52,401 bases of DNA, from assembly GCA_964390725.1 (NCBI GenBank), contig CAYMIW010000019.1, positions 1 to 52,401 on the forward strand, written 5' to 3'. Of the stretch, positions 16,443-25,820 are shown in pieces. A program made the translations under genes and the position numbers. The notes beneath the pieces are model-generated. The model searched no databases and was not told where the DNA came from. It was given only the letters and a program-made list of their open reading frames with translations. Source of the stretch: JAABTH01 sp964390725 (GTDB taxonomy: Bacteria; Bacillota; Dethiobacteria; DTU022). Positions within the stretch are counted from its first letter, which is position 1; the number at the start of each line of letters is the position of its first letter.

Positions 16443-18194
16443 ATGTTTAAACTACTCCTGAACAGTATCAGGGAATATAAAAAAGATGCATTAAAAACAC
16501 CTGTATTCGTCATGCTTGAAGTTGCCATGGAAGTAGTAATCCCTTTCCTGATGGCCAACATGATCGATTACGGCATTGATGACGGAAACATGACTGTAGT
16601 CCTGCGGCTTGGCGCCGGCCTGCTTGGGCTGGCAGTGCTTTCCCTGGCCTTCGGCACCCTGGCCGGCCGTAATTCCGCTATAGCATCTGCCGGCTTCGCC
16701 AAGAACCTGCGCCACGACATGTTTAAGAATGTTCAGGGTTTCTCTTTTTCCAACATCGATAAATTCTCCACCTCGGGGATAATCACCAGGCTGACTACCG
16801 ATGTTACCAATGTTCAGCAATCATTTCAGATGATCCTGCGCATGGCCTCCCGCAGCCCAATCATGATTGTTTTTGCCCTAACCGCCGCCTTCAGGATAGA
16901 TGCCCGCTTATCGTTAATTTTTTTGGCCGCCATGCCCTTCCTGGCCTTCGGACTGATCCTGATCATGAAATATGCTTACCCCATTTTTAAAAGAGTTTTC
17001 AAAAACTACGACCTGCTGAACAGAATTGTTCAGGAAAATATTCGCGGCATACGGGTTGTAAAAGCTTATAACCGGGAAGATTATGAAACTGGAAAGTTCA
17101 AGAATATTTCGAAGAAAATCCTCGAGGATTTTACTATAGCCGAAAAAATACTGGCCTTCAACATGCCCCTGGTGCAATTATCAATGTATGTCTCAATGCT
17201 GTTGTTATCCTGGTTCGGCGCCAGGGCAATCATTGCCAGCGGCAACAACCCTATGCTGGGATTAAGCACCGGGCAGCTGGTTAGTTTAATGACATATACA
17301 ATGCAAATCCTGATGAGCCTGATGATGTTGTCATTTGTTTTTGTAATGATTACCATATCCAGGGCTTCTTCGGAAAGAATTGCTGAATTAATTGAGGAAA
17401 CGAGCAGCATAAAAAACATTGATAATCCGGTTGACCGGCTTAAAAACAGCGAGATATGTTTCGACAGGGTAAACTTCAGCTACTCTGCGGAAGCAGATAA
17501 ACTTTGCCTGAAAAACATTAACCTGACCATATCGCCCGGTGAAACCATTGGTATTATTGGAGGCACCGGCTCATCCAAAACAACCCTGGTGCAGCTAATC
17601 CCCCGCCTCTACGATGTAACTTCCGGCAAAATAACGATCGGCGGTATAGATGTCAGGGATTACGATTTACATACTTTACGTGACCGGGTTGCCGTAGTAC
17701 TGCAGAAAAATGTGCTTTTTTCCGGAACTGTGAAAGAAAACCTGCGCTGGGGCAATCAAGATGCAAGCGACAGTGAACTGGTTGAAGCCTGCCAGATAGC
17801 CCAGGCAGATAATTTCATCCGCTCCCTGTCCCAGCAGTACGATACTCATGTTGAACAAGACGGTTCAAACCTGTCGGGAGGGCAAAAACAGCGAATCTGC
17901 CTGGCCCGGGCGATCCTGAAAAAACCGGAAATACTCATTCTTGACGATTCAACCAGCGCAGTTGACACCAAGACAGAGGCCCTGATATTAGCTGCCCTGA
18001 AACAAAAGATGCCCGGCATCACCAAGTTAATCATATCTCAAAGGATCATCACGGTTAACAATGCCGATAGGATCATCGTTATGGATGATGGAATTATATC
18101 CTCAATCGGCTCCCACGGAGAATTGCTTAAAAATAGTCCTATCTACCAGGAAGTTTACCAGTCGCAGATACAGGGGGGCCGCCAAATTGCGTAA
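16443..18194 (+). CDS. Heterodimeric ABC exporter subunit A (YheI/BmrC-like), degenerate ATP site
   Basis: Half-transporter with six TM helices (residues about 1-310) fused to an ABC ATPase (about 330-583). Walker A is GGTGSSKTT, the signature LSGGQKQR is intact, Walker B is LILDDSTSAVD with Asp in place of the catalytic Glu, and the switch region reads ISQRI with Gln instead of His. These are the known marks of the degenerate partner in asymmetric exporters such as BmrC/BmrD, LmrC/LmrD and TM287/288. GGAGG site before the ATG. The canonical partner follows directly. Probably drug or lipid export; substrate unknown. Confidence 0.92.
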   Translation: MFKLLLNSIREYKKDALKTPVFVMLEVAMEVVIPFLMANMIDYGIDDGNMTVVLRLGAGLLGLAVLSLAFGTLAGRNSAIASAGFAKNLRHDMFKNVQGFSFSNIDKFSTSGIITRLTTDVTNVQQSFQMILRMASRSPIMIVFALTAAFRIDARLSLIFLAAMPFLAFGLILIMKYAYPIFKRVFKNYDLLNRIVQENIRGIRVVKAYNREDYETGKFKNISKKILEDFTIAEKILAFNMPLVQLSMYVSMLLLSWFGARAIIASGNNPMLGLSTGQLVSLMTYTMQILMSLMMLSFVFVMITISRASSERIAELIEETSSIKNIDNPVDRLKNSEICFDRVNFSYSAEADKLCLKNINLTISPGETIGIIGGTGSSKTTLVQLIPRLYDVTSGKITIGGIDVRDYDLHTLRDRVAVVLQKNVLFSGTVKENLRWGNQDASDSELVEACQIAQADNFIRSLSQQYDTHVEQDGSNLSGGQKQRICLARAILKKPEILILDDSTSAVDTKTEALILAALKQKMPGITKLIISQRIITVNNADRIIVMDDGIISSIGSHGELLKNSPIYQEVYQSQIQGGRQIA

Positions 18195-20115
18195 ACCAAT
18201 GGGGCCGGGGCCTCACACCCAGATCAACCCGAATTTAAAAAAAATCAATCCGCAAACGGCTAAGCGGCTGTTTGATTATATCAAAACCTATAAAGTTCAG
18301 CTTGCCCTGGTAGTCCTGTTTATTATCATCAGTGGGCTTACTTCCGCCATGTCGGCTCTTTTTCTGCAAATTCTTATTGATGATCACATTACCCCCTTAC
18401 TGCTCGAAGCTGCACCTGAATTAAGCCGCTTGTTCAGGGTAATTATCATCATGGGAGGTATATACCTGATCGGGGCAACAGCTACCCTCTTTTATAACAG
18501 GATCATGGTTGATGTAGCCCAGGGTGTTCTAAAAAGAATCCGTGATGACCTTTTCTCGCATATGCAGACGCTGCCGTTGAAATTCTTCGACAGCCGAAGC
18601 CATGGCGATGTAATGAGCTACTTCACCAACGATGCAGATACACTGCGCCAGATGATTACCATGAGCCTGCCGCAGATCATTTCTACCATTATTACCGTAA
18701 CAGCAGTATTCCTGGCCATGCTTTACTTAAGTTTCTGGTTAACAATTTTCGTGGTTTTTTTTGTTTTGGCCGCTTTCCGGGTGCTTCGCCTCCTGGTCGG
18801 CCGCAGCGGAACATTTTTTATCAGGCAGCAGCAATCACTTGGCGAAATCAACGGTTATATAGAAGAGATGATCAGCGGGCTCAAAGTGGTAAAAGTTTTT
18901 AACCATGAAAGCATGGTTAAAAAAGGCTTTGACCAAAAAAATGAAATTCTCTGCAACGACTCTACCGAAGCCAATAAACATGCTAATGTACTGATGCCGA
19001 TAATGCACAACATGGGTTATGTTCTCTATGTTTTGGTGGCAATTTTAGGTGGGGTCCTGGCAATAAACGGTGTTACAAACTTAAGCCTGGCCGGGGCAGG
19101 GATTCTCTCACTGGGTATTATCGCTTCCTTCCTGCAGCTTTCCAGAAATTTTATTAATCCGATGGCCCATGTCACCCAGCAAATCAACTCAACTATCATG
19201 GCCCTGGCCGGTGCCGAAAGAATCTTCAACCTGATTGATGAAAAAAGCGAAGTTGATAATGGAACAGTTACCCTGGTTAATGCCCGAAAAGATAGCGGCA
19301 CCCTGACCGAGGCAGATCAGCGAACCGATCTCTGGGCCTGGAAAGTACCCTCTACGGACGGGCAGGTAAATTACACGGAACTAAGGGGAGAAGTGAGCCT
19401 AAACGAAGTTGATTTTGGTTACGCGCAAGACAGCCTGGTGCTGCACGATATTACGCTGTATGCAGAACCGGGGCAGAAAATAGCTTTCGTCGGTGCCACC
19501 GGGGCAGGTAAAACAACCATAACCAACCTGATCAACCGGTTTTATGATATTGCGGATGGCAAGATCCGCTATGATGGAATTAACATTAATAAAATTAAAA
19601 AAGCCGACCTGCGCAATTCACTGGGCATGGTTCTGCAGGATGTGCACCTTTTTACCGACACCGTTATTGAGAATATCCGTTACGGCAGACTTGATGCAAC
19701 AGATGAAGAATGTATTGAAGCAGCTAAACTGGCCCATGCAGACAGCTTTATTCGCATGCTGCCCAGGGGTTACAAAACCATTTTATCCGGAGATGGCAAC
19801 AGCCTTTCCCAGGGGCAAAAACAGCTGATCTCCATTGCCCGGGCTGCTGTTGCCGACCCGCCAGTTATGATTCTTGACGAAGCAACTTCATCTATCGATA
19901 CCCGCACAGAGGCCTTAGTGCAAAAGGGCATGGACTCCCTGATGCATGGCAGAACCGTATTTGTTATTGCCCACAGGCTTTCAACCGTGCAAAATGCCGA
20001 TGTAATCATGGTTTTAGATGAAGGCCGAATTATTGAAAGAGGTAGCCACGATAAGCTGATTGCTGAAAAAGGACGGTATTATCAACTTCATACAGGGGTT
20101 TTTGAACTGGAGTAA
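18187..20115 (+). CDS. Heterodimeric ABC exporter subunit B (YheH/BmrD-like), canonical ATP site
   Basis: Second half-transporter: six TM helices (about residues 30-330) and an ABC domain with canonical GATGAGKTT, LSQGQKQL, Walker B MILDEATSSID and IAHRL. Between TMD and NBD there is an acidic insert of about 60 residues, the feature typical of the BmrD/YheH side. The start is either TTG at 18187 (8-bp overlap with subunit A, GGGGGG site before it) or ATG at 18199; the family usually begins near GPGPH, which both allow. Upstream in-frame codons overlap subunit A deeply and are rejected. It forms one ATPase unit with the preceding gene. Confidence 0.92.
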   Translation: MRKPMGPGPHTQINPNLKKINPQTAKRLFDYIKTYKVQLALVVLFIIISGLTSAMSALFLQILIDDHITPLLLEAAPELSRLFRVIIIMGGIYLIGATATLFYNRIMVDVAQGVLKRIRDDLFSHMQTLPLKFFDSRSHGDVMSYFTNDADTLRQMITMSLPQIISTIITVTAVFLAMLYLSFWLTIFVVFFVLAAFRVLRLLVGRSGTFFIRQQQSLGEINGYIEEMISGLKVVKVFNHESMVKKGFDQKNEILCNDSTEANKHANVLMPIMHNMGYVLYVLVAILGGVLAINGVTNLSLAGAGILSLGIIASFLQLSRNFINPMAHVTQQINSTIMALAGAERIFNLIDEKSEVDNGTVTLVNARKDSGTLTEADQRTDLWAWKVPSTDGQVNYTELRGEVSLNEVDFGYAQDSLVLHDITLYAEPGQKIAFVGATGAGKTTITNLINRFYDIADGKIRYDGININKIKKADLRNSLGMVLQDVHLFTDTVIENIRYGRLDATDEECIEAAKLAHADSFIRMLPRGYKTILSGDGNSLSQGQKQLISIARAAVADPPVMILDEATSSIDTRTEALVQKGMDSLMHGRTVFVIAHRLSTVQNADVIMVLDEGRIIERGSHDKLIAEKGRYYQLHTGVFELE

Positions 20116-20161
20116 TTTCACGGTGCTTTAAATCCAGGCCCTGATCATTACCGGGAAGCTT

Positions 20162-20190
20162 TTGCAAACAGAGGACTGTCATAATATAAT
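20162..20190 (+). promoter_or_regulatory. Promoter of the PAS-GGDEF gene
   Basis: TTGCAA, exactly 17 nt, perfect TATAAT, 44 bp before the GTG start. Confidence 0.65.
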
Positions 20191-20233
20191 AGTGGTAGTG
20201 CTTCGTCATCATTGTATCAATAAAGGTGATGCT

Positions 20234-21844
20234 GTGACTGACCCACAAAAAACAGGTTTTAACTTAATCAATAGTCAGTTGGAACTCTTCGAGCCGCTGG
20301 TCGAAGCTGCCAATGCGGCAATCTGCTGCTTTAATACGCTGGGGCAGATCTTAACTATCAATCACCTGTTTACCGAATTTTTCGGTGACAAGATCGGCCC
20401 GGAGCAAAACATTACTTCAATCTTGAATGAAGATACAGGTTTTAAAAATAACCTGCTGGAAGAGATTATTCAAAACAAGACCATTGAAAAGGAAATAAGC
20501 ACTAAGAACAAAAATGGCAAATCAATCTATCTGCGGATCATGTGCGGCCCCCTTCGTTCAGATCAAATTGTAATCGGCGGTTATGCCGTTTGTATTAATA
20601 TCACTAAAACCCGGGAACAGCAGACAAAAATCCGGGAAAGGGATAACCGGCTGCGGGCCCTGGTTAACGTTACCAGGGACGGGATTGCAATCATCGATCA
20701 AAACCATAAAGTGTTGGAAGCCAACAAACAGTTTTGCGACATGCTCGGCTACAACCCCGAAGAGGTTGTAACACTGCACACCTGGGATTGGGAGGCTATT
20801 TACTCAGAAGAACAAATACGGAAAGCATATGCCGATTTATCACACATCAGGCAGATCATCGAAACAAAACACAAACGAAAAGACGGTTCAGTGTTTGACG
20901 TTGAAGTGAGCATGACCGGCACGGTGGTCTCAGGCCAAAACGTGGTAATAACCGTATGTCGTGATGTAAGCGAAAGAAAAGAAGCTGAAGAAGCCCTGAA
21001 GCAGAGCGAAGCTAAGTTCAGATCATTTGTTGAAAATGCCAGTGATTTAATCTTTACCCTCGACAAGTCGGGAACCGTTACCTATGTCTCCCCCAACGCT
21101 AAACGGTTAACAGGCTATACCCGGGAAGAAGTCGAAGGAAAACTGCTGATCGATTATCTGCACGAAGACGACCACGAAACTTACATATCGTTCATCAATA
21201 AAGCTTTTGAAAATCAAGCGATTGAAACTCCCCTGGAATACAGGTTACGTTATAAAAATGGCAAATTTACCTGGAATGCCCTCAATGGCAATATCGATCT
21301 CAGCAACAGGGACAACCCGGTTTTAATCGGCATATCACGCAACATAGCCGAAAGGAAAAAGTATGAAGAAAAACTTCATTACCTAAGCCAGCACGACCAG
21401 CTAACCGGGCTGTATAACAGAAACCCATTTGAATATGCAATGCAACAGCTTGAAGAAAACCCCGAATACCCGCTTTCTTTTATTTCCTGCGATCTTAATA
21501 ACCTCAAGGCAATTAACGATACTTACGGCCACCCCCAGGGCGACGAGCTTCTTAAAGCAACAGCTGAGGTTCTAAAAAAATCACTCAGGGATGAAGATAT
21601 AATTGCCCGCCTCGGCGGGGACGAGTTTGCAATAATTCTAAAAAAATCTGACGAAAATACCTGCAACGAAATAATTTCCAGGATAAAGCATAATATTGAA
21701 TATCACAATAATTTTTGTAAAACAAGTGAAAAGATTAACCTGGCTATTGGCGCTTATACAGCAGATGACAACACAATATCGCTTAAAGATGCTTTTAAAA
21801 TAGCTGATGACAACATGTATGTTGAAAAAGGCAAACTTAAATAA
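20234..21844 (+). CDS. Cytosolic triple-PAS diguanylate cyclase
   Basis: A 536-aa signalling protein without TM segments. Three PAS domains (about residues 15-120, 135-255, 258-375) precede a GGDEF domain. The active-site loop is intact (RLGGDEF), and the product-inhibition I-site RxxD is present as RDED at the correct five-residue distance before it. It should therefore make c-di-GMP and be feedback-inhibited. PAS-linked PAC motifs are visible (CRDVSERKEAEE, SRNIAERKKYEE). Start GTG chosen because AAAGGTGATG precedes it; an ATG 24 codons upstream overlaps the promoter. It stands alone; the signals sensed are unknown. Confidence 0.92.
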   Translation: MTDPQKTGFNLINSQLELFEPLVEAANAAICCFNTLGQILTINHLFTEFFGDKIGPEQNITSILNEDTGFKNNLLEEIIQNKTIEKEISTKNKNGKSIYLRIMCGPLRSDQIVIGGYAVCINITKTREQQTKIRERDNRLRALVNVTRDGIAIIDQNHKVLEANKQFCDMLGYNPEEVVTLHTWDWEAIYSEEQIRKAYADLSHIRQIIETKHKRKDGSVFDVEVSMTGTVVSGQNVVITVCRDVSERKEAEEALKQSEAKFRSFVENASDLIFTLDKSGTVTYVSPNAKRLTGYTREEVEGKLLIDYLHEDDHETYISFINKAFENQAIETPLEYRLRYKNGKFTWNALNGNIDLSNRDNPVLIGISRNIAERKKYEEKLHYLSQHDQLTGLYNRNPFEYAMQQLEENPEYPLSFISCDLNNLKAINDTYGHPQGDELLKATAEVLKKSLRDEDIIARLGGDEFAIILKKSDENTCNEIISRIKHNIEYHNNFCKTSEKINLAIGAYTADDNTISLKDAFKIADDNMYVEKGKLK

Positions 21845-21869
21845 ATTATTAACTACTGCCCGACTATTC

Positions 21870-21902
21870 TTTAATCACTTCCCAGAGGATTTTAATCACT
21901 TC
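21870..21902 (+). repeat. Direct repeat upstream of the TraB gene
   Basis: Two exact copies of TTTAATCACTTC (21870-21881 and 21891-21902), 21 bp apart centre to centre, i.e. two helical turns. Such an arrangement would suit an operator, but no regulator adjoins. Confidence 0.3.
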
Positions 21903-21970
21903 AATACAAAGAACTGTTTATATGGTATTATTACAGTTGTTGAAAATGACATAATAATGGAAGTGATCTG

Positions 21971-23143
21971 TTGACAAGTGAAAATATCCATCGCCTGATG
22001 ATCGATCAGCGTGAAATAATCCTGATCGGCACCGCCCATGTATCCAAGCTGAGCGTAGACGAGGTTAAAGAAGTAATTGAGTCCGAGCAGCCAGACACGG
22101 TATGTGTTGAGTTATGCCAATCCCGCTACCAGTCGATTACCGATACCGACCGCTGGAAGAATACTGACATTGTAAAAATAATCCGCGAAAAGAAAGCACT
22201 GCTTCTGCTGGCCAACCTGGCCCTGTCTTCTTACCAGAAACGTCTGGCTAAAAAATTCGGAATACAGCCCGGACAGGAAATGATCCAGGGCATTAAATCT
22301 GCAGAAGCAATCGGCGCTGAGCTGTGCCTGGCCGACCGTGACATCCAGGTTACCATGCTCCGGTTATGGCGCAGTATTTCTTTCTGGGGTAAGTTAAAAC
22401 TATTTTTTCAGCTGCTTCTCGGAATATTTTATGATGAAGAACTGACCGAGGAACAACTGGAAGAGATGAAGAGCAAAGATATGTTAAGCGCCGCGCTTGA
22501 CGAATTATCCCGTTCATTTCCCCAGTTAAAGGCAATAATTATTGACGAGCGGGACCGCTACCTGGCCCAGAAAATTAAAACAGCACCGGGTAACAAAATA
22601 GTAGCCGTTTTGGGTGCCGGGCATATCCCGGGAATTAAAGAAGAAATTAATAACGATCACGATCTTGATCAATTATCAAGGGTTCTCCCTCCCCCTAAAA
22701 CAACAAAATTTATTGCCTGGAGCATCCCCGTGCTGATTATAGCCCTGATTGCATCAACTTTTTCCGTTGATAAAACTACCGGCATAGAACAGATTGTGAC
22801 CTGGGTTTTATGGAACGGTTCGCTGGGCATGGTCGGTGCCTTGATAGCTTTAGCCCACCCCCTGGCCATTCTAACTGCTTTGCTGGTTGCCCCAATCAGC
22901 TCATTAAGCCCCCTGCTGGCAGCAGGCTGGTTCGCAGGTCTGACCGAAGCCCTGGTCAGAAAACCCAATGTTAAAGACTTTGAATCCCTGGCCGATGATG
23001 TCCACTCAGTAAAAGGCTTCTGGCGCAACAAGGTAACCCGTGTTTTGTTGGTGGTAGTTTTCGTAAACCTGGGCAGTACTGCCGGTACAATTATCGGTGG
23101 GGCTGAAGTAGTCAGCAGGTTTGTCAGTACCTTCTTCGGATAG
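21971..23143 (+). CDS. TraB/PrgY family membrane protein
   Basis: A 390-aa protein of the TraB/PrgY family (TIKI/GumN superfamily), thought to be metalloprotease-like membrane proteins; enterococcal PrgY blocks pheromone signalling. The soluble N-terminal part has the superfamily motifs IGTAHVS near residue 20 and VCVELCQSRY near residue 45, plus LGAGHIPGI near residue 217. The C-terminal third holds about four TM helices (from AWSIPVLIIALIAS onward). It starts with TTG behind GGAAGTGATC. No conjugation genes are nearby, so a general role is more likely than pheromone control. Confidence 0.88.
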   Translation: MTSENIHRLMIDQREIILIGTAHVSKLSVDEVKEVIESEQPDTVCVELCQSRYQSITDTDRWKNTDIVKIIREKKALLLLANLALSSYQKRLAKKFGIQPGQEMIQGIKSAEAIGAELCLADRDIQVTMLRLWRSISFWGKLKLFFQLLLGIFYDEELTEEQLEEMKSKDMLSAALDELSRSFPQLKAIIIDERDRYLAQKIKTAPGNKIVAVLGAGHIPGIKEEINNDHDLDQLSRVLPPPKTTKFIAWSIPVLIIALIASTFSVDKTTGIEQIVTWVLWNGSLGMVGALIALAHPLAILTALLVAPISSLSPLLAAGWFAGLTEALVRKPNVKDFESLADDVHSVKGFWRNKVTRVLLVVVFVNLGSTAGTIIGGAEVVSRFVSTFFG

Positions 23144-23186
23144 CAACACGCACGAAACCTGCATATATATAACCAATCGGAGAGCA

Positions 23187-23217
23187 GGCCTGAACTAAGT
23201 CAGGTCGGCTTTTTTTA
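23187..23217 (+). terminator. Terminator of the TraB gene
   Basis: Stem GGCCTGA / TCAGGTC with one G-U pair, then GGC and T7. The stem overlaps the last codons of the convergent DUF454 gene. Confidence 0.7.
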
Positions 23218-23632
23218 TTCTTTCCACGCAGGCGGGAACTTCATCACGGCTCATAGTTTTTAAAGCCCTGAGATGAATAGTCACACCAAGACCAATAGTG
23301 AATAAAATAATCGTGATATATATGTTTGAAACAACAATCATTGAAATAACCAGGGTTACCCATAAAAATATAAGGGCGTATATCTTGGATCTTCTGGTTA
23401 CTGCCCGGTATGTCATATAATTATAAATATAGCTGCCACAAACAGGATGATTAATCAGCCACTCGTAAAGATTCCTCGAGCTGCGAATATAGCAGTAAGC
23501 TGCCAGCAACAACAGGGGAGTTGTCGGCAAAAGGGGTAAAAATATGCCGATTACACCCACAGCCAGCGACAGGGTTCCGCCGGTAATCAATAAATATTTC
23601 TTCAATCCACTCAACTGCATCATCCTTTTCAA
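23195..23632 (-). CDS. DUF454 (YbaN) inner-membrane protein
   Basis: A 145-aa membrane protein of the YbaN/DUF454 family. The family core is plain: GGTLSLAVGVIGIFLPLLPT then TPLLLLAAYCYIRSSRN, followed by WLINHPVCGSYI, then two closely spaced TM helices (about residues 85-120) and a cytoplasmic tail. Function unknown in any organism I know. Start uncertain: TTG at 23632 or one of two ATG codons 9-12 bp later with a poor AAAAGG site. It converges with traB and shares its terminator region. Confidence 0.88.
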   Translation of the reverse strand: MKRMMQLSGLKKYLLITGGTLSLAVGVIGIFLPLLPTTPLLLLAAYCYIRSSRNLYEWLINHPVCGSYIYNYMTYRAVTRRSKIYALIFLWVTLVISMIVVSNIYITIILFTIGLGVTIHLRALKTMSRDEVPACVERIKKADLT

Positions 23633-23728
23633 ATCCAGTCAATTAAAATACCAACATCATAAATATACAACGTTCAACTGCTCTAAGCAAATCAGCAAAA
23701 TTCAGACAGGTGCACGAACAGTTGCCAA

Positions 23729-24841
23729 TCAACGGTCGGCCATAAAATACCCGGAAAGCAAAGCTGTTACCGGGACAGCAGCAATTAACCCGATACTGCC
23801 TGCAATGCCGCGAACAAATTCTGTTGCGATGATATCCATATTGATTACCTTAAGCCAGTCTATGTCGTACCCCATCACCAGCAGCAGCATGGGAATAGCC
23901 GCCCCCACGTAAGCCAGGATCAGGGTGTTGGCCATGGTACCCATAACATCGCGGCCGACATTGAAAGCCCCCCGGGTTAAATCTCCAAAACGAATATCCG
24001 GGCGGGCTTCTTTAATCTCTGCTGCTGCCGAAGCAACAGACATACCGATATCGGTTATTGCCCCCAGCGACCCGATGATAATACCGGCAAAAAGCAACCC
24101 TCGAAAATCAATGGTGTGATCCATAAAATAAAGCATCTGTGCTTCATGTGTGCCGAAACCGGTTAATTTAGCCATGCTGCCCGCCCAGAAAGCCATCAGG
24201 CCGGCAACGACAACCCCGAAAACAGTGCCCATAATGGCTACCAGCGACTTTACATTAAAACCGCCGATGATAAATAGTGTAACCATGATAGCAATTACCG
24301 CAACCCCGACAGCCAGCCAAATCGGGCTGAACCCCCGGAGCAGGTAAGGCAGTAAAACCCCAAAAACAAGAGCGATGGTAATTACCAGGGTAATAATCGT
24401 TTTCAGGCCTTTCATCCTGCCAACCAGGAGCAGCGCTACAATAAATACAAATACCAGGTAATAAACCCCGCGGTCGCGAGCCATATCCTGCACGTATGCC
24501 TGGTCGAAAGAGCCCTCCTCCCCCATGGTTACAACAATTACTTCCTGGCCCGGTTCCAGCAAAAAATCGTAGACCGGGTCACCGGCAAAGTAAGTATTAA
24601 AGATTGTTATCTCTTCACCCCTGTAAGATCCACTGGTCAGGCGCACCTTTACTTCCTGTTCGATAACCGAATAGTATTCATGCTCCTGCTCTTCCGATTC
24701 ATGAACCTCCAGCACCTTGCCCCGGTAATAATGTTCTTCTTCGTAATACTCATATTCATAATCATCCTGTGCGTAAGCGGTTTGCGGAACCAGGAATAAT
24801 AGAATTAATACTGCCAGCAATACGATATTATGTTTTTGCAT
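23729..24841 (-). CDS. YibE/F family membrane protein
   Basis: Exported/multi-TM protein (370 aa) of the YibE/F family. A signal-type segment (HNIVLLAVLILLFLVPQTA) is followed by a soluble outer domain very rich in Glu and Tyr (DDYEYEYYEEEHYY), then about seven TM helices with the family motifs GSLGAITDIGMSVASA and GRDVMGTMANTLILAYVGAA. Transport or signalling role unknown. Start chosen at MQKHNIV because upstream in-frame codons only add polar residues before the signal sequence; the ribosome site (GGGTGAT) is modest. It lies 52 bp behind the CAP-domain gene and is probably cotranscribed with it. Confidence 0.88.
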   Translation of the reverse strand: MQKHNIVLLAVLILLFLVPQTAYAQDDYEYEYYEEEHYYRGKVLEVHESEEQEHEYYSVIEQEVKVRLTSGSYRGEEITIFNTYFAGDPVYDFLLEPGQEVIVVTMGEEGSFDQAYVQDMARDRGVYYLVFVFIVALLLVGRMKGLKTIITLVITIALVFGVLLPYLLRGFSPIWLAVGVAVIAIMVTLFIIGGFNVKSLVAIMGTVFGVVVAGLMAFWAGSMAKLTGFGTHEAQMLYFMDHTIDFRGLLFAGIIIGSLGAITDIGMSVASAAAEIKEARPDIRFGDLTRGAFNVGRDVMGTMANTLILAYVGAAIPMLLLVMGYDIDWLKVINMDIIATEFVRGIAGSIGLIAAVPVTALLSGYFMADR

Positions 24842-24893
24842 GACTGAATCACCCGCTCTAATCTGATTAATAAACTGCTCTGCCAACAATTAC

Positions 24894-25757
24894 TCACTGG
24901 CCGGTAAATAACTGTGTATAATAATGCGTGCCGTCGCTTTTTGTTTTAATGCCCACGCCAACATGACTGAAACGCCTGTCGAGGATATTTGAACGGTGCC
25001 CGGAAGAACCCATCAGTGAATTATGGGCAGCGCTTACACTGCCGTTTGAATTCATGGCCAGGTTTTCTCCGGCACAGCGGTAGCTGACACTGTAACGCTT
25101 CAGCAAACCACCCAAGTCACCATAGGTGGGCGACTGGTGGTTAAAATAGTTTAAATTTACCATATCGCTACTTTTAGCCCGGGCTGCACTGGTTAACTGG
25201 CTGCTAACCTGCAGGGCCGGCACACCGGCATTACTCCTGGCCTCGTTAATCATATTAACCATCTGTTGTTCTTTACTGCTGAGTGAAACCGCACCCGCCG
25301 CCGGTTCCTGCTTTTGTTCAGGTTCCTCTACCCTGTTTTCTGCGGGTTGGGCAGGGGGTTGTTGTTCACTCCCCGTGGAGCTCCCTGCCGGGCTGCCGCT
25401 TCCTGAAGCATTGCTGCCATTTTCTGCTGCCGACGTTATAGAATCATCCTGCTGTCCCGCTTGCTCAACCGGGATATTCTCCTCAACCGGCTCCTCCCCG
25501 GCAACGTTTTCAGCCTCCAGCCCTGCAGGTGAATCATCCTTGCATTCAACAGAAAAATCTATCTCCTCTTTTGAGTCGGAACACAAGAAACTGTAATAGT
25601 TTACTTTATCACCATCACAATATTCCAGGTCAGATGAATCATCCCGGATTACCTGCTCCGTCTGCATGGTTCCACCGTCGGTAATATAAAGCATGAAGGG
25701 CAGCAGAAAAGTCATTCCGGCAAAAATGCACAAATGTATCCACTTTTTAAAGGTCAC
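24894..25757 (-). CDS. Secreted CAP-domain (YkwD/SCP-like) protein
   Basis: A 287-aa exported protein: N-terminal TM/signal anchor (WIHLCIFAGMTFLLPFMLYI), a long acidic, Ser/Gly/Pro/Gln-rich linker (about residues 30-160), then a CAP domain (about 165-287). CAP hallmarks: MVNMINEARSNAGVPALQ, FNHQSPTYGDL, AGENLAMN with the conserved GEN, SSGHRSNIL and HYYTQLFTG. Bacterial YkwD proteins are found in vegetative and spore walls; some act at the cell wall, mechanism unsettled. GTG start with GGAGGAG 8 nt upstream. Confidence 0.9.
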   Translation of the reverse strand: MTFKKWIHLCIFAGMTFLLPFMLYITDGGTMQTEQVIRDDSSDLEYCDGDKVNYYSFLCSDSKEEIDFSVECKDDSPAGLEAENVAGEEPVEENIPVEQAGQQDDSITSAAENGSNASGSGSPAGSSTGSEQQPPAQPAENRVEEPEQKQEPAAGAVSLSSKEQQMVNMINEARSNAGVPALQVSSQLTSAARAKSSDMVNLNYFNHQSPTYGDLGGLLKRYSVSYRCAGENLAMNSNGSVSAAHNSLMGSSGHRSNILDRRFSHVGVGIKTKSDGTHYYTQLFTGQ

Positions 25758-25820
25758 CTGTAAACTCCTCCAACAACAACTAATCTAAGATGCAGCATTA
25801 AAAATTTGCAGTTATTTTAA

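Noticed and set aside
17560..17980. GGTGSSKTT and LDDSTSAVD as signs of a dead ABC gene
   Set aside because: These are the normal degenerate-site features of the A subunit in heterodimeric exporters.
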